DNA from: Sporosarcina sp.
GTDB lineage: Bacteria > Bacillota > Bacilli > Bacillales_A > Planococcaceae
Length of the DNA: 64,000 bases
Direction: 5' to 3'
NCBI GenBank assembly: GCA_029257435.1
Contig: JARIBI010000058.1
Coordinates: forward strand, 1-64,000
Shown: positions 1-10,636 of the stretch, piece after piece
How the letters are laid out: every line of letters starts with the position of its first letter
How positions within the stretch are numbered: position 1 is the first letter of the stretch
Made by a program: the position numbers and the translations under genes
Notes under the pieces: generated by a model
Seen by the model: only the letters and a program-made list of their open reading frames with translations
The model's database searches: none
What the model was told of the DNA's origin: nothing

Positions 1-15
1 GGCTGTTTTTTATCA

Positions 16-927
16 TTATTTATGAATGCGCACTCTGGATAGCAGCAAAATCATGTACGTGAGCAACCCGAAGAGTAATGTCACGAAAAATGAGTGAAGC
101 AATGCAATGGAAAGGTTCAAACGAGTGAAGACAGAGAGCATTCCCGTTGTAGCTTGTGCCAGAACGAGCACCAATGCGATAGACCAGCTCCATACCAGCA
201 CTTTTTGATCACGATAGTTACGGAATACATGGATAGCGATATACGCAAGCCAGATGACAATTAATGCAGCAGCCGTACGATGTCCCATTTGTACCCACTC
301 ATTCAATGTGGAAGGGAGTTCGAATTGATCGTTTCTGCACAGCGGCCAATCCGCACAAGCCAGACTGGATTCTGTATGACGCACTAAAGCGCCTGTATAA
401 ATAACGATGTAAGAGTAAACGGTCACACCGATTGTATGGAATTTCAGTTTGGGTCCGACTTTGATCTTATCAGCGTCGAACTTTTTATCCACTTCAAAAA
501 TGAGAAGAGTTAGAAGCAGAACCGCCGCAAACGAAATTAATGAAATTCCGAAATGTAAAGCGAGGATGAAATCTCCTTGTCCCCATTTTACCTGTGCCGC
601 ACCTATGAGTGCTTGCAAGATGAGGAAAAATACAGCCATCACCGAGAGGAATTTAGTTTCACGAACATGTCCAATCGCTTTCCATGACCATACGGCTAAA
701 ATCACTATTAAAATTCCGACAGCACCTGTTACGAGACGATGAGAAAACTCGATTAATACTTCTGTTGTAATCTCGTCTGGAATTAGTTGACCATTACAGC
801 CAGGCCAATGTCTGCCGCAGCCCATACCGCTGTCTGTTTTCGTAACGAGCGCACCGCCGAGCATGATGAGCAGCATTCCAACTGTCGCAGCTACCGCAAA
901 CCATTTTAAGTAGTTATATCGTTTCAA
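16..927 (-). CDS. ctaA: Heme A synthase CtaA
   Basis: 303 aa multi-[28 protein letters not shown] and [19 protein letters not shown] motifs typical of COX15/CtaA; divergent from ctaB. Confidence 0.95.
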   Translation of the reverse strand: MKRYNYLKWFAVAATVGMLLIMLGGALVTKTDSGMGCGRHWPGCNGQLIPDEITTEVLIEFSHRLVTGAVGILIVILAVWSWKAIGHVRETKFLSVMAVFFLILQALIGAAQVKWGQGDFILALHFGISLISFAAVLLLTLLIFEVDKKFDADKIKVGPKLKFHTIGVTVYSYIVIYTGALVRHTESSLACADWPLCRNDQFELPSTLNEWVQMGHRTAAALIVIWLAYIAIHVFRNYRDQKVLVWSWSIALVLVLAQATTGMLSVFTRLNLSIALLHSFFVTLLFGLLTYMILLLSRVRIHK

Positions 928-1125
928 ACAAAGACACCTTCTTCTGTAAAATGTCGACCGTTGAAAAGGTCTCTAGTTTTTAATGATAGAGAATCCCGTC
1001 ATAAAACACAATGCCGGAAACAAAGAAGAGTTGATAAGGTTTGGGTTTTCACAAAAAGTTCATAAAAAAGACCTGATAACTTCACAAATAGGTACGTGGA
1101 ATGATTTACTATAGAGTGTGCACTG

Positions 1126-1131
1126 TATAAT
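1126..1131 (+). promoter_or_regulatory. Candidate -10 element (TATAAT) upstream of ctaB; no good -35 seen
   Basis: TATAAT at 1126-1131 in the ctaA-ctaB divergent intergenic region. Confidence 0.35.
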
Positions 1132-1150
1132 TCCTTGAGAGAGTGTGCAA

Positions 1151-1179
1151 TTCTATACAAATTGCGATTTTGTATAGAA
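1151..1179. promoter_or_regulatory. Perfect palindrome TTCTATACAAA-N7-TTTGTATAGAA in the ctaA/ctaB intergenic region; candidate operator or hairpin
   Basis: 11-bp perfect inverted arms read directly from sequence. Confidence 0.5.
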
Positions 1180-1248
1180 ATTGTGAAGGATTTTCGATAT
1201 AGTTAAGTACAGCGGTCATTTTTTAAAGGCTTTGAAAGGGGGAGTCAA

Positions 1249-2169
1249 ATGTCAAACAGTCGTACGACTGCTGCAGAGACGGTACCGGAAACTGTAATTG
1301 CACCAACATTCATGAAGGACTTTTTAGCACTCATTAAAATTGGAATAGTGAATTCTAACTTGATTACTGCGTTCACGGGTCTTTTCTTGGCGTTCCAGTT
1401 TGCGAACATCAATTTTGTACATAGACTGGATCTTATGATTGCTACTCTTTTCGGAACTGCCTTAATCATAGCCGGTTCAGCAGCGCTGAATAATTTGATC
1501 GATCGTGATATCGACCCGATTATGACACGTACTCGGACTAGACCTACAGTGACTGGCCGATTTAAAGCCCCGGCAGTCCTTGCAATGGCTTTAGGGTTTA
1601 TCGCAATTGGAGAAGGGTTGCTGTTTTCAGCAAATGCTACTGCAGGACTTCTTGGTCTCGCAGGAGTATTCAGTTATGTCGTTCTTTATTCGATGTGGTC
1701 AAAACGCCGTCACGTATCAAATACGATTGTCGGAAGTTTATCTGGAGCTATTCCGCCGCTTATTGGATGGGCAGCAGTAGAACCGTCACTTGGATTTGGA
1801 GCTTTGGCGTTGTTCCTAATTATGTTTGTCTGGCAGCCGCCGCACTTTTATGCGCTGGCTATGAAAAAAACAGATGAATATGGAGCAGCTGGAATTCCCA
1901 TGTTACCTGTCGTAAAAGGATTTGCCCGCACAAAGAAATCAATGCTTGCGTGGGTTGTGCTGTTATTTCCTTTGCCTTTTTTATTAAGCGAATTGGGAAT
2001 TGGGTTTCTGATTTTGGCAACACTGTTAAACGTAGGCTGGTTATTGCTGGCTCTAAAAGGATTCAGTGCGAAAGATGATTTAAAGTGGGCAACATCCATG
2101 TTCATCTACTCATTGAATTACATGACAATCCTTTTTGTCTCGATGATTATCTTTTCGATTTTCATCTAA
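1249..2169 (+). CDS. ctaB: Protoheme IX farnesyltransferase CtaB
   Basis: NNLIDRDIDPIMTRTRTRPTVTGR prenyltransferase motif; context. Confidence 0.95.
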   Translation: MSNSRTTAAETVPETVIAPTFMKDFLALIKIGIVNSNLITAFTGLFLAFQFANINFVHRLDLMIATLFGTALIIAGSAALNNLIDRDIDPIMTRTRTRPTVTGRFKAPAVLAMALGFIAIGEGLLFSANATAGLLGLAGVFSYVVLYSMWSKRRHVSNTIVGSLSGAIPPLIGWAAVEPSLGFGALALFLIMFVWQPPHFYALAMKKTDEYGAAGIPMLPVVKGFARTKKSMLAWVVLLFPLPFLLSELGIGFLILATLLNVGWLLLALKGFSAKDDLKWATSMFIYSLNYMTILFVSMIIFSIFI

Positions 2170-2266
2170 ATGTCTGGAATTCTTTCTTTGACAGGAATTC
2201 ATTATAGAGAGGTCTTTACTCCTCAATGGAAGAAAACACTATTAGAAAGAGAGGGATTATGAAGCG

Positions 2267-3331
2267 ATGATGAAAGGACTCAAAAAATGGCGTCTCTTTT
2301 CCTTGTTAGCGGTTCTGACTGTTTTTTTAGCAGGATGTGGCCAACAGGAATTATCCACGCTTCTACCGGCTGGTCAGGTAGGTAAAGATCAGTTTAAGCT
2401 GCTGATGCTTTCTTCAGGTATCATGTTGTTCGTCATTCTTGTTGTAGTCGTAATTTATGTAGTCGCATTGATTCGTTTCAGACGTTCGAAACTAGGTGAG
2501 GATTTCGTGCCTGAACAAGTTGAAGGCAGTCATAAATTGGAACTTGTTTGGACAATCATTCCAATTATCCTCATTATCATTCTTGCAGTTCCTACTGTAT
2601 ATTACACATATAAACTTGGGGACGTAAAAGCAATGGAAGAAGTAGACGACGAAGGAAATGCGAAGCATCTTGTTGTTGACGTTACCGCTAAGCTTTACTG
2701 GTGGGAATTCGAATACCCGGATCTCGGGATTGTAACAGCACAAGAACTCGTAGTACCAACTAAGGAGAAAGTATTCTTCAATCTGAAAGCTGCAGACGTG
2801 AAGCACTCCTTCTGGATCCCGGCAATCGGCGGTAAGTTGGATACGAACGTTGAAAACTTAAACAAGTTTTTCCTGACATTCGATCAAGAATCAAAAGGTC
2901 TTAAAGATGGCGTATTCTATGGTAAATGTGCTGAGCTATGCGGACCGTCTCACTCACTGATGGATTTCAAAGTAAAAACATTACCGCGTGATGAGTTCAA
3001 CGCATGGGCGAAAAACATGAAGGCAACTGCAGATGAAACCCCTGTAGCAAACGCAGCAGGTGAAGAAGTCTTCAAACAAAGCTGTATCACTTGTCACGCC
3101 ACTTCTGGTGCTGGATCAAGCGGAGCACCCGGTCCGAACCTTGCAGCATTTGGTGACCGTAACCGCGTCGCTGGTTTCCTAGATCATGATGAAGAGCACT
3201 TGAAAGAATGGATTAAGAATCCACAAAAAGTTAAACCGGGCAACAAAATGCCTTCTTTTGAAAATCAGCTTTCTGACCAAGAGTTAGACGACTTAGCTGA
3301 GTACTTGCTTGGCTTGTCTGTTGAGCAGTAA
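2267..3331 (+). CDS. ctaC: Cytochrome caa3 oxidase subunit II with C-terminal cytochrome c domain
   Basis: Lipoprotein signal LAGCG, CuA region YGKCAELCGPSHSLM, CITCH heme c motif. Confidence 0.95.
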   Translation: MMKGLKKWRLFSLLAVLTVFLAGCGQQELSTLLPAGQVGKDQFKLLMLSSGIMLFVILVVVVIYVVALIRFRRSKLGEDFVPEQVEGSHKLELVWTIIPIILIIILAVPTVYYTYKLGDVKAMEEVDDEGNAKHLVVDVTAKLYWWEFEYPDLGIVTAQELVVPTKEKVFFNLKAADVKHSFWIPAIGGKLDTNVENLNKFFLTFDQESKGLKDGVFYGKCAELCGPSHSLMDFKVKTLPRDEFNAWAKNMKATADETPVANAAGEEVFKQSCITCHATSGAGSSGAPGPNLAAFGDRNRVAGFLDHDEEHLKEWIKNPQKVKPGNKMPSFENQLSDQELDDLAEYLLGLSVEQ

Positions 3332-3366
3332 TACGTAACGCGATATTGAAGAGGAGGTAAAACAAC

Positions 3367-5247
3367 GTGAGTTCTGTTGCTCAAAAAAGAGGATTCGGCG
3401 CAGCCCTTTGGGATTGGATGACAACTGTCGACCATAAGAAGATCGGAATTCTTTACCTCATTGGCGGCGGTTTCTTCTTCGTCGTCGGCGGTATTGAAGC
3501 GATGATCATTCGTCTCCAGCTGTTAAAGCCGAACAATGACCTAGTTAGTGCAGGTCTTTTCAATGATTTAATCACGATGCATGGTACTACGATGATTTTC
3601 TTGGCCGCCATGCCGATACTATTTGGATTTATGAACTATATTATGCCACTCCAAATCGGAGCGCGTGACGTTGCGTTCCCATTCATTAACTCATTAGGTT
3701 TCTGGATGTTCTTCTTTGGAGGATTGTTCCTGAATATATCATGGCTTATTGGGCAAGTTCCTGATGCTGGATGGACTTCTTATGCATCGCTGTCACTTGC
3801 TTCTACAGGACACGGAATTGACTTTTATGCGATAGGTCTTCAAATCGCTGGTGGGGGTACGCTGATGGCCGGGATTAACTTCCTTGTTACCATCATTAAT
3901 ATGCGTGCACCAGGTATGACATATATGAGGATGCCATTGTTTACTTGGACGACATTTGTCGCTTCAGCAATGATCCTTTTCGCTTTCCCACCACTTACTG
4001 TCGGTTTGTTCTTCTTAACATTCGACCGTATGTTTGGCGGTAACTTCTTTGATCATCAGATGGGTGGAAACACAATTATCTGGGAGCATATTTTCTGGAT
4101 CTTCGGACACCCTGAAGTATATATCTTGATTTTGCCGGCATTCGGTATTTTCTCTGAGATTTTCTCAATCTTCTCTCGCAAGCGCTTGTTTGGATATCCA
4201 GCAATGGTATTTGCGACAGTGTTGATTGGGTTCTTAGGATTCATGGTTTGGGCTCACCACATGTTTACAGTAGGTCTTGGGCCAACTGCAAACGCAATCT
4301 TCGCAGTTGCCACGATGGCGATTGCTGTCCCAACTGGTGTTAAAATCTTCAACTGGCTGCTTACAATTTGGGGCGGAAGCATTGTCCTTACAACTCCAAT
4401 GTTGTATGCACTTGGATTCATCCCGTCATTCGTAATGGGTGGTGTTACAGGGGTTATGCAGGGTGCTGCACCTCTTGACTATCAATTACACGATAGTTAT
4501 TTCATTGTTGCTCACTTCCACTACGTAATCGTTGGCGGAGTTGTACTTGCGATCTTAGCAGGTGTCCACCTTTACTGGCCGAAAATGTTCGGAACAATGC
4601 TCAGTGAAACACTTGGTAAAATTACGTTCGTCTTCTTCTTTGTCGGATTCCACTGTACATTCCTGATCCAGCATTGGCTTGGATTCTGGGGAATGCCGCG
4701 TCGTGTTTGGACATATATGGACGGACAAGGCTGGAATACTGCAAACTTAATCAGTTCAATCGGTGCGCTTCTAATGGCGATCGGTGTGATTGTATTGGTC
4801 ATCAATATCATTATGACAACTGTTAAGAATGTACGTATTGGAAATGATCCATGGGGCGACGGACGTACGCTTGAATGGGCGATTCCATCACCACCGCCAT
4901 TCTATAACTTCACTCAGACTCCACTTGTCCGCGGACTTGATACAGTTTGGATTGAAAAGCAGGAAGGCAACGCAACAGGTCTTACATTTGCTGAGCCTGT
5001 AACGGATATCCACATGCCGAATGGTTCAATCATTCCATTCTTCATGACATTTGGTTTGTTCATCGCAGGATTTGGTGCAATGTTCCACCAAGAAACATCT
5101 TGGGGACTTCCAGTGCTCATCTTGGGTCTTGCTTGGACGTTTGTCTCAATGGCAATGCGCTCAGTTAAAGATGACCTAGGCTTCCATGTAACAAAAGAAG
5201 AAATTCAGCGTGATATTAACAATGCTCATAAAGGGGGTCAAAACTGA
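3367..5247 (+). CDS. ctaD: Cytochrome caa3 oxidase subunit I
   Basis: 626 aa; HPEVYILILPAFG, WAHHMFTVG, HDSYFIVAHFHYV motifs; GTG start after AGGAGG. Confidence 0.97.
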   Translation: MSSVAQKRGFGAALWDWMTTVDHKKIGILYLIGGGFFFVVGGIEAMIIRLQLLKPNNDLVSAGLFNDLITMHGTTMIFLAAMPILFGFMNYIMPLQIGARDVAFPFINSLGFWMFFFGGLFLNISWLIGQVPDAGWTSYASLSLASTGHGIDFYAIGLQIAGGGTLMAGINFLVTIINMRAPGMTYMRMPLFTWTTFVASAMILFAFPPLTVGLFFLTFDRMFGGNFFDHQMGGNTIIWEHIFWIFGHPEVYILILPAFGIFSEIFSIFSRKRLFGYPAMVFATVLIGFLGFMVWAHHMFTVGLGPTANAIFAVATMAIAVPTGVKIFNWLLTIWGGSIVLTTPMLYALGFIPSFVMGGVTGVMQGAAPLDYQLHDSYFIVAHFHYVIVGGVVLAILAGVHLYWPKMFGTMLSETLGKITFVFFFVGFHCTFLIQHWLGFWGMPRRVWTYMDGQGWNTANLISSIGALLMAIGVIVLVINIIMTTVKNVRIGNDPWGDGRTLEWAIPSPPPFYNFTQTPLVRGLDTVWIEKQEGNATGLTFAEPVTDIHMPNGSIIPFFMTFGLFIAGFGAMFHQETSWGLPVLILGLAWTFVSMAMRSVKDDLGFHVTKEEIQRDINNAHKGGQN

Positions 5248-5873
5248 TGGATTTGAATAAAAAATTCACTCCGGAAACTTGGCCGGAACACCCTGAGCGT
5301 GCAACACTTGAAGCAAAGAATAAGTTTGTTGGCTTCTGGCTCTTCCTTGGCGGAGAAACGATTCTTTTTGCGACGTTATTTGCAACTTATATGGCGCTTA
5401 AGAATAAAGGACCAAGCGGTTTCGGCTTCTCGACTCAAGAACTTTATCAGCTTCCACTAGTATTTGTCATGACGTTGTTACTTTTAACGTCTTCACTTAC
5501 TAGTGTGTATGCGATGCACCATATGAAGAATTACAACTTCAAAAAAATGCAGCTGTGGTTAGCTATCACTGCATTCCTTGGACTTTGCTTCCTGGGACTT
5601 GAAGTGTATGAGTTCTCTCATTACGTAAAAGAAGGCTTTACATTTGGAAATAGTGCATTTAGTTCATCGTTCTTTACACTTGTAGGAACACACGGTTTCC
5701 ACGTTGCCATCGGACTTGTTTGGGTAACATTGCTGCTCTTACGAAATGCAAAACGCGGCTTGAACCTGTATAATGCAACTAAGTACTATACGTTCTCACT
5801 TTACTGGCACTTCATTGACGTCGTATGGGTATTCATCTTTACGGTAGTTTACTTGATGGGAGTGATCGGATAA
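5247..5873 (+). CDS. ctaE: Cytochrome caa3 oxidase subunit III
   Basis: GTHGFHVAIGLVWV and YWHFIDVVWVFIF motifs. Confidence 0.95.
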   Translation: MDLNKKFTPETWPEHPERATLEAKNKFVGFWLFLGGETILFATLFATYMALKNKGPSGFGFSTQELYQLPLVFVMTLLLLTSSLTSVYAMHHMKNYNFKKMQLWLAITAFLGLCFLGLEVYEFSHYVKEGFTFGNSAFSSSFFTLVGTHGFHVAIGLVWVTLLLLRNAKRGLNLYNATKYYTFSLYWHFIDVVWVFIFTVVYLMGVIG

Positions 5874-5874
5874 C

Positions 5875-6222
5875 ATGGCAGAAGTAGAAATGTATAAGAG
5901 AACCCCTCTTGAACAGGATCTATTCGTCCGTCGTTCAAAGGAAACTATGCGCGGTCAAGTTATGATGTTCTCACTCATGATTTTCATGACACTTGTCTCG
6001 TTTACATTCGTCGTGGCTTATCAGCAAGGAGTGGATGGGTTTTCTAAGTATTTAGTAATCCCGGTTCTTTTCCTCTTTGCTGCAGTTCAAGTAGCATTAC
6101 AGCTGTACTATTTCATGCACATGAAAGATAAGGGACACGGTGTTCCTCAGATGTTCATGTTCACAGGAGTAGTATTTGCATTCCTGATTCCACTTGCTTT
6201 CGTTACGATTGTTTGGTGGTAA
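5875..6222 (+). CDS. ctaF: Cytochrome caa3 oxidase subunit IV
   Basis: 115 aa TM protein, COX4-like YYFMHMKDKG; operon position. Confidence 0.9.
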   Translation: MAEVEMYKRTPLEQDLFVRRSKETMRGQVMMFSLMIFMTLVSFTFVVAYQQGVDGFSKYLVIPVLFLFAAVQVALQLYYFMHMKDKGHGVPQMFMFTGVVFAFLIPLAFVTIVWW

Positions 6223-6228
6223 GCACTA

Positions 6229-6272
6229 AAAACCTCTGTCTTTAGCCAAGGGCTAAAGACAGAGGTTTTCTT
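6229..6272 (+). terminator. Rho-independent terminator after ctaF
   Basis: AACCTCTGTCTTTAGCC-AAG-GGCTAAAGACAGAGGTTTTC hairpin. Confidence 0.85.
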
Positions 6273-6360
6273 ATTTGTACCAATGTCAAAGAACGTTCAT
6301 TGTGTTACCTAAAAGAAGAGCCTATAATAGGAACAGATCTTATAAAAGGAGCTGAGGCAA

Positions 6361-7275
6361 TTGCCGTTAAGTATATTTGGCTTCCGCGCTTTATGGAGTC
6401 CGTACTTTTTCTTATTTCTCGTTCTCGTGACGGTCCTTTATTTTTTATTGACTAAAAAGTGGAGAACACGATTTGAAGGAACTGAGGCTGTCACTTCCAG
6501 ACAAATCACCTCTTTCATTTCCGCAATTGTACTGCTGTATATAGTAAAAGGATCCCCAATGGATTTGATGGGACATATTCTGTTTTCTGTTCATATGGGA
6601 CAAATGGCGCTTTTGCTGTTGGTGATTGCTCCTTTATTCATTGTCGGAATTCCGAACTTTTTATGGAAGAAAGTGTTCAGTTTCCCAAAACTCGCAGCGG
6701 TTATCCGGTTTTTCACTAAGCCGGTCATTAGCTTGATTGCGTTTACGATTATGTTTTCGTTAAACCACTATCCGCTCGTCCTGGATACAATCAAACTAAG
6801 CTTAATGCTGCATACTGCATTTACGCTGACATTATTTTTATCGGCGCTGTTTTTATGGTGGCCAATATTCAACACACTTCCAGGGGAGCCTCAATTACAT
6901 GGCTTGAAAAAAATCGGTTATGTCATTTTGAGTGCAATTCTGTTAACACCTGCTTGTTCGTTAATCATTTTTGCCGAAGTTCCGGTGTATGAGACGTATA
7001 GCAGCGGTGAAGCATGGCTGAAAGCAATGGCGCTGTGTGTACCTGCTGGAACGCTGTCCGGTCTGACGATTTCCGGCCCTGAGTTATTTACGAATATGCC
7101 AACGCTTTATGACCAGCAGCTTGGCGGGATTATTATGAAAGTCATTCAAGAATTATTGTATGTATTCATCATTGGTAAAATCTTCATTACATGGTATCGT
7201 GATGAACAAGATAATGCTGACGAAATTACTCGTCAAGACCTGATTAACCGCAAAAACTTGACGATGCACGGTTGA
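6361..7275 (+). CDS. ctaG: Cytochrome c oxidase assembly factor CtaG
   Basis: 304 aa caa3 CtaG-family membrane protein; TTG start; downstream of ctaF. Confidence 0.9.
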   Translation: MPLSIFGFRALWSPYFFLFLVLVTVLYFLLTKKWRTRFEGTEAVTSRQITSFISAIVLLYIVKGSPMDLMGHILFSVHMGQMALLLLVIAPLFIVGIPNFLWKKVFSFPKLAAVIRFFTKPVISLIAFTIMFSLNHYPLVLDTIKLSLMLHTAFTLTLFLSALFLWWPIFNTLPGEPQLHGLKKIGYVILSAILLTPACSLIIFAEVPVYETYSSGEAWLKAMALCVPAGTLSGLTISGPELFTNMPTLYDQQLGGIIMKVIQELLYVFIIGKIFITWYRDEQDNADEITRQDLINRKNLTMHG

Positions 7276-7307
7276 TTGTTACATCTGAATAGAAACGGAG
7301 AACTAAT

Positions 7308-7769
7308 ATGAACTTGCCAATCCTGCCGACATTAAGCACTTTGCTCATTATTATTTCCGGCATTTTAGTAGTGATTGGGTGGATGCTGATACGCAAAAAT
7401 CGGAAACAAGCACACAAAAATGTGATGATTGCCGCATCTATTTCAGCACTGCTGTTTTTAGTGATTTACTTATCAAGGACAGCAATTTTGGGGAACACAG
7501 CTTTCGGTGGACCCGATTCTGTTAAAATCTATTACACCGTATTTTTGATCTTCCATATTTGTTTGGCTACCTTAGGGGGCGTTTTGGGTGTGTTATCACT
7601 CATTTCAGGATTCAAGGATAACTTACCTAGACATAAACGTCTTGGGCCAGTAACGAGTACTGTGTGGGTTTTTGCAGCCATTACCGGTGTTGCAGTCTAT
7701 TTTCTTCTCTATGTATTCTACAAAGGCGGAGAAACGACTTCAATGATTAAAGCGATTTTAGGATTTTAA
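7308..7769 (+). CDS. DUF420 family membrane protein
   Basis: 153 aa, 4 TM; DUF420-like; usual neighbour of ctaG. Confidence 0.8.
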   Translation: MNLPILPTLSTLLIIISGILVVIGWMLIRKNRKQAHKNVMIAASISALLFLVIYLSRTAILGNTAFGGPDSVKIYYTVFLIFHICLATLGGVLGVLSLISGFKDNLPRHKRLGPVTSTVWVFAAITGVAVYFLLYVFYKGGETTSMIKAILGF

Positions 7770-7772
7770 CAC

Positions 7773-7811
7773 AAAAGACGCATGCCCCTATTATTGGGAT
7801 ATGCGTCTTTT
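7773..7811. terminator. Bidirectional terminator between DUF420 gene and ytvI-like gene
   Basis: AAAAGACGCAT...ATGCGTCTTTT inverted repeat between convergent genes. Confidence 0.8.
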
Positions 7812-7822
7812 CAAATTTCGAT

Positions 7823-8881
7823 TTAAATTTTAAAGTTCATTTTAATGATTCCTGCTTCAATTGCTGTCGTAAAGAGAATCACGACCATTGGGCCGATGAA
7901 GAATCCGAGGACTCCGAACAGTTTCAGGCCGATAAACATTCCGATCAATGTGGGGAGAGGGGACAAGCCGATTTGGGCTCCCATCACTTTTGGTTCCACA
8001 GTTCTTCTGATAATCAGAAGCGTCGCAGCTAATATTGCCAGCTTTGTTCCCATTGCAACGTCGCCGCTTACATACTCATAAAGCGACCAAGGTGCCAGAA
8101 TGATAATTGACCCCAATATAGGAATAACATCGATAATCCAAATAATGATCGCCATGACGACTGCGTATTTCGGAACAATTAACAGCAGCCCGACGAATGC
8201 TACAGCTAAAATGATGAAACTTACGAGCAATTGCGCTTTCATGAATCCAATAACTGTGGCATTCAGTTTCGTGGTCATGTATCGTACTTTTTCAGCTGTC
8301 CGGTCCGTTAATAAGTTAAACGCACTTTGTTTTAACTGAGGCAGCTCGAGCATAAACAAGAACAAGGCGATTAAGAAGACGATGAAACTCACGAGAAAAT
8401 TCGGAATTTCAGAAGCGAGTGCAATAATCTTTTCATAGCTCAACAATTCAAGAAGGGAAATTTTGAAGGAAGTGAGCGCAGCAGTCAATTGTTCTTGTGT
8501 AGCTTTGACGATATCTGAAGGCATTCCAGACGTATATTTAAATACTTTTTCTTGCATATCAATCCATACACCAGATAACGAGTTTAAATAGTCTGGCGCA
8601 TCCTTTGTAAATTGAATAATCTTGCCGATCAAAGAAGTTACGGAATAATAGATACCTACCGAAACAAGTAAAACGACAAAGATGAATACGGAAATAACGG
8701 ATAGCTTCCGCTTCCACTTGAACTTCCGCTCTACTAATTTGACCAGCGGATCAATGATCAGTGCTGTCAGCAGGGCTAAAATAAGCGGTATTGATACCGG
8801 GAGTATAAAGAATAGAGCAGCAGCTGCAATAAGAGCAGTCACTAAGATTAAGAATGTTCGTTTTGTTAACCATTTCGACAC
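7823..8881 (-). CDS. AI-2E family transporter-fold / YtvI-like membrane protein
   Basis: Multi-TM permease with typical C-terminal repeat; likely GTG start at 8881 preceded by GGAGG (ORF track extends to 8923). Confidence 0.75.
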   Translation of the reverse strand: MSKWLTKRTFLILVTALIAAAALFFILPVSIPLILALLTALIIDPLVKLVERKFKWKRKLSVISVFIFVVLLVSVGIYYSVTSLIGKIIQFTKDAPDYLNSLSGVWIDMQEKVFKYTSGMPSDIVKATQEQLTAALTSFKISLLELLSYEKIIALASEIPNFLVSFIVFLIALFLFMLELPQLKQSAFNLLTDRTAEKVRYMTTKLNATVIGFMKAQLLVSFIILAVAFVGLLLIVPKYAVVMAIIIWIIDVIPILGSIIILAPWSLYEYVSGDVAMGTKLAILAATLLIIRRTVEPKVMGAQIGLSPLPTLIGMFIGLKLFGVLGFFIGPMVVILFTTAIEAGIIKMNFKI

Positions 8882-8941
8882 CCGGCATTCCTCCAAATTG
8901 TGTATTGTTTCTATTATAGCCAAAATAAATGAAAATGGATA

Positions 8942-8974
8942 TTAAAAACCGGAGAATAGAATATTCTCCGGTAG
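8942..8974 (-). terminator. Terminator downstream of yugN-like gene
   Basis: ACCGGAGAATA-TTC-TATTCTCCGGTTTTT on minus strand. Confidence 0.7.
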
Positions 8975-8978
8975 ACAA

Positions 8979-9344
8979 TCATTTTTTTAAGTTGAACGCT
9001 TGTAAATCTTTCACAAGACCTGTTAATGTCTTTTTGCAATCATTGACAACGAACGGTGGATAAAACTCATCATCTCCGTACTCAACACCGTGAGGATAAT
9101 AGTGTTTTCCAAGTTGCGGAGTGATGAATTCAATCACTGCTTCGTTCTTGCCAACATCACCATTTGGTGTTAACCCGTATACACGCAGATAGAACACGCC
9201 TTCGCTAACCGTGTACTTTTTGTCGAACGTGACACGTTCGTAGTCCCATTGTCCCGCAAGAACTAAATCATATCTTTTAGCAATTTCTTCAAGATCAGTT
9301 AGGCTGACAGCCAGCTCTTCAATACCTGTGTTTACAAAATCCAT
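8979..9344 (-). CDS. YugN-like family protein (YlbA position)
   Basis: 121 aa; YugN-like sequence; next to ctaG/ylbC. Confidence 0.7.
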   Translation of the reverse strand: MDFVNTGIEELAVSLTDLEEIAKRYDLVLAGQWDYERVTFDKKYTVSEGVFYLRVYGLTPNGDVGKNEAVIEFITPQLGKHYYPHGVEYGDDEFYPPFVVNDCKKTLTGLVKDLQAFNLKK

Positions 9345-9551
9345 TGATTAGCTTCCTCCTTAAGTAGACAGACAATCGATTGCTATTCGTTTACAATCAT
9401 AGAACAAAAGGAAGTCGGTTGCAATGGCAACATTGTGTCTGGAGCCGGATTTGGGGAACGGGTTAGAAATGGGTGACTTATTCATCTGATGTTGATTACA
9501 ATAGAGGCAGAGAATTATATGCAGGTTGATTGGATGAGGGGGTGGAAAATA

Positions 9552-10631
9552 ATGAAACGATTAATAAATCGATTATGGAAAGTGCTTGTATTATTCTTAC
9601 TCATCCTTTTGGGTTTTTACTTTTGGGACGATGGATTTAAGGAAAATGAGCCTTTAGAGTCGCCTGTACAACCCGGAACTGCGATTAGCGGGGGCGAGAC
9701 CTTTGAACAGCAAGGGATTAGTAATGCAAAACGTCCTGAAAAAGGAATATCGACGATAGTTGGCCAAACTTCAAAAGAATTGATTACTCAATATGGAGAA
9801 CCGGATCGAAAAGATCTTTCGGTATTTGGCTTTGAATGGTGGATATATAACGCGAATCCTATGATGATGGCTGGGGTCTCAGAGGGTAAAGTAAATCAAA
9901 TCTACAGTGCGGATCTGGATGCAGATGTTTATCCGTATGTAAATGGGCAAAGCAGTGAGGATATCTATCGAAGTACCATCATTGAATCGGAATTGGAAGT
10001 AGTGGTTGGAGAAAACCAGTATACATTTGTCCTAAATGGGGATGACATCAAAAACAAGATGCTGATTCAATCAGAAGGCCTGTTCACACAACTATATATT
10101 GATGAAAAGGGTGAAGAATTGGAAGGTGTTCGGTTCATTGATCCGGTGACACTTGTCATGCAGCAGCCCTATGACCTTTTCTACAAAGGAGAGCTTGTAG
10201 AAGTGAAGAAGCCTTCATCTGAAGATCAGATGGCTGTAGATCGGGCACTGGAACGTCAAATTTTAGACATCACCAATGTTTATCGGACGAATCATGATGT
10301 AGGCAAGTTGAAACGGGACTACCAGCTTCAACTGGTTGCGCGCGAACATAGTAAAGAAATGGCGTTGCAAAATTACTTTTCCCAAGATTCACCGACGTCT
10401 GGCACACTTGCCAATCGTTTGAAACTTGCTGGAATCGATGTTAAAAAAGCAGGAGAAAATATTGCGTTGAACTATACAGACGCGATTGAAGCAGTTCATG
10501 GATGGTTAAATTCTCCTGCACACCAGGAAGTGTTGCTGGATAAAAACTTTACTCATATTGGTACTGGCGTTTATGGAAACTATTATACGCAAAATTTAAT
10601 TCAGGAAGTCGAGAGACCAGCGCGTCAATAA
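9552..10631 (+). CDS. ylbC: CAP (SCP/PR1) domain protein with N-terminal CAP-associated domain, YlbC-like
   Basis: C-terminal REHSKEMALQNYFSQDSP..GENIALNYTDAIEAVHGWLNSPAHQEVLLDKNFTHIGTGVY; start placed at ATG 9552 after GAGGGGGTGG (ORF track starts 9489). Confidence 0.85.
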   Translation: MKRLINRLWKVLVLFLLILLGFYFWDDGFKENEPLESPVQPGTAISGGETFEQQGISNAKRPEKGISTIVGQTSKELITQYGEPDRKDLSVFGFEWWIYNANPMMMAGVSEGKVNQIYSADLDADVYPYVNGQSSEDIYRSTIIESELEVVVGENQYTFVLNGDDIKNKMLIQSEGLFTQLYIDEKGEELEGVRFIDPVTLVMQQPYDLFYKGELVEVKKPSSEDQMAVDRALERQILDITNVYRTNHDVGKLKRDYQLQLVAREHSKEMALQNYFSQDSPTSGTLANRLKLAGIDVKKAGENIALNYTDAIEAVHGWLNSPAHQEVLLDKNFTHIGTGVYGNYYTQNLIQEVERPARQ

Positions 10632-10636
10632 AACAA

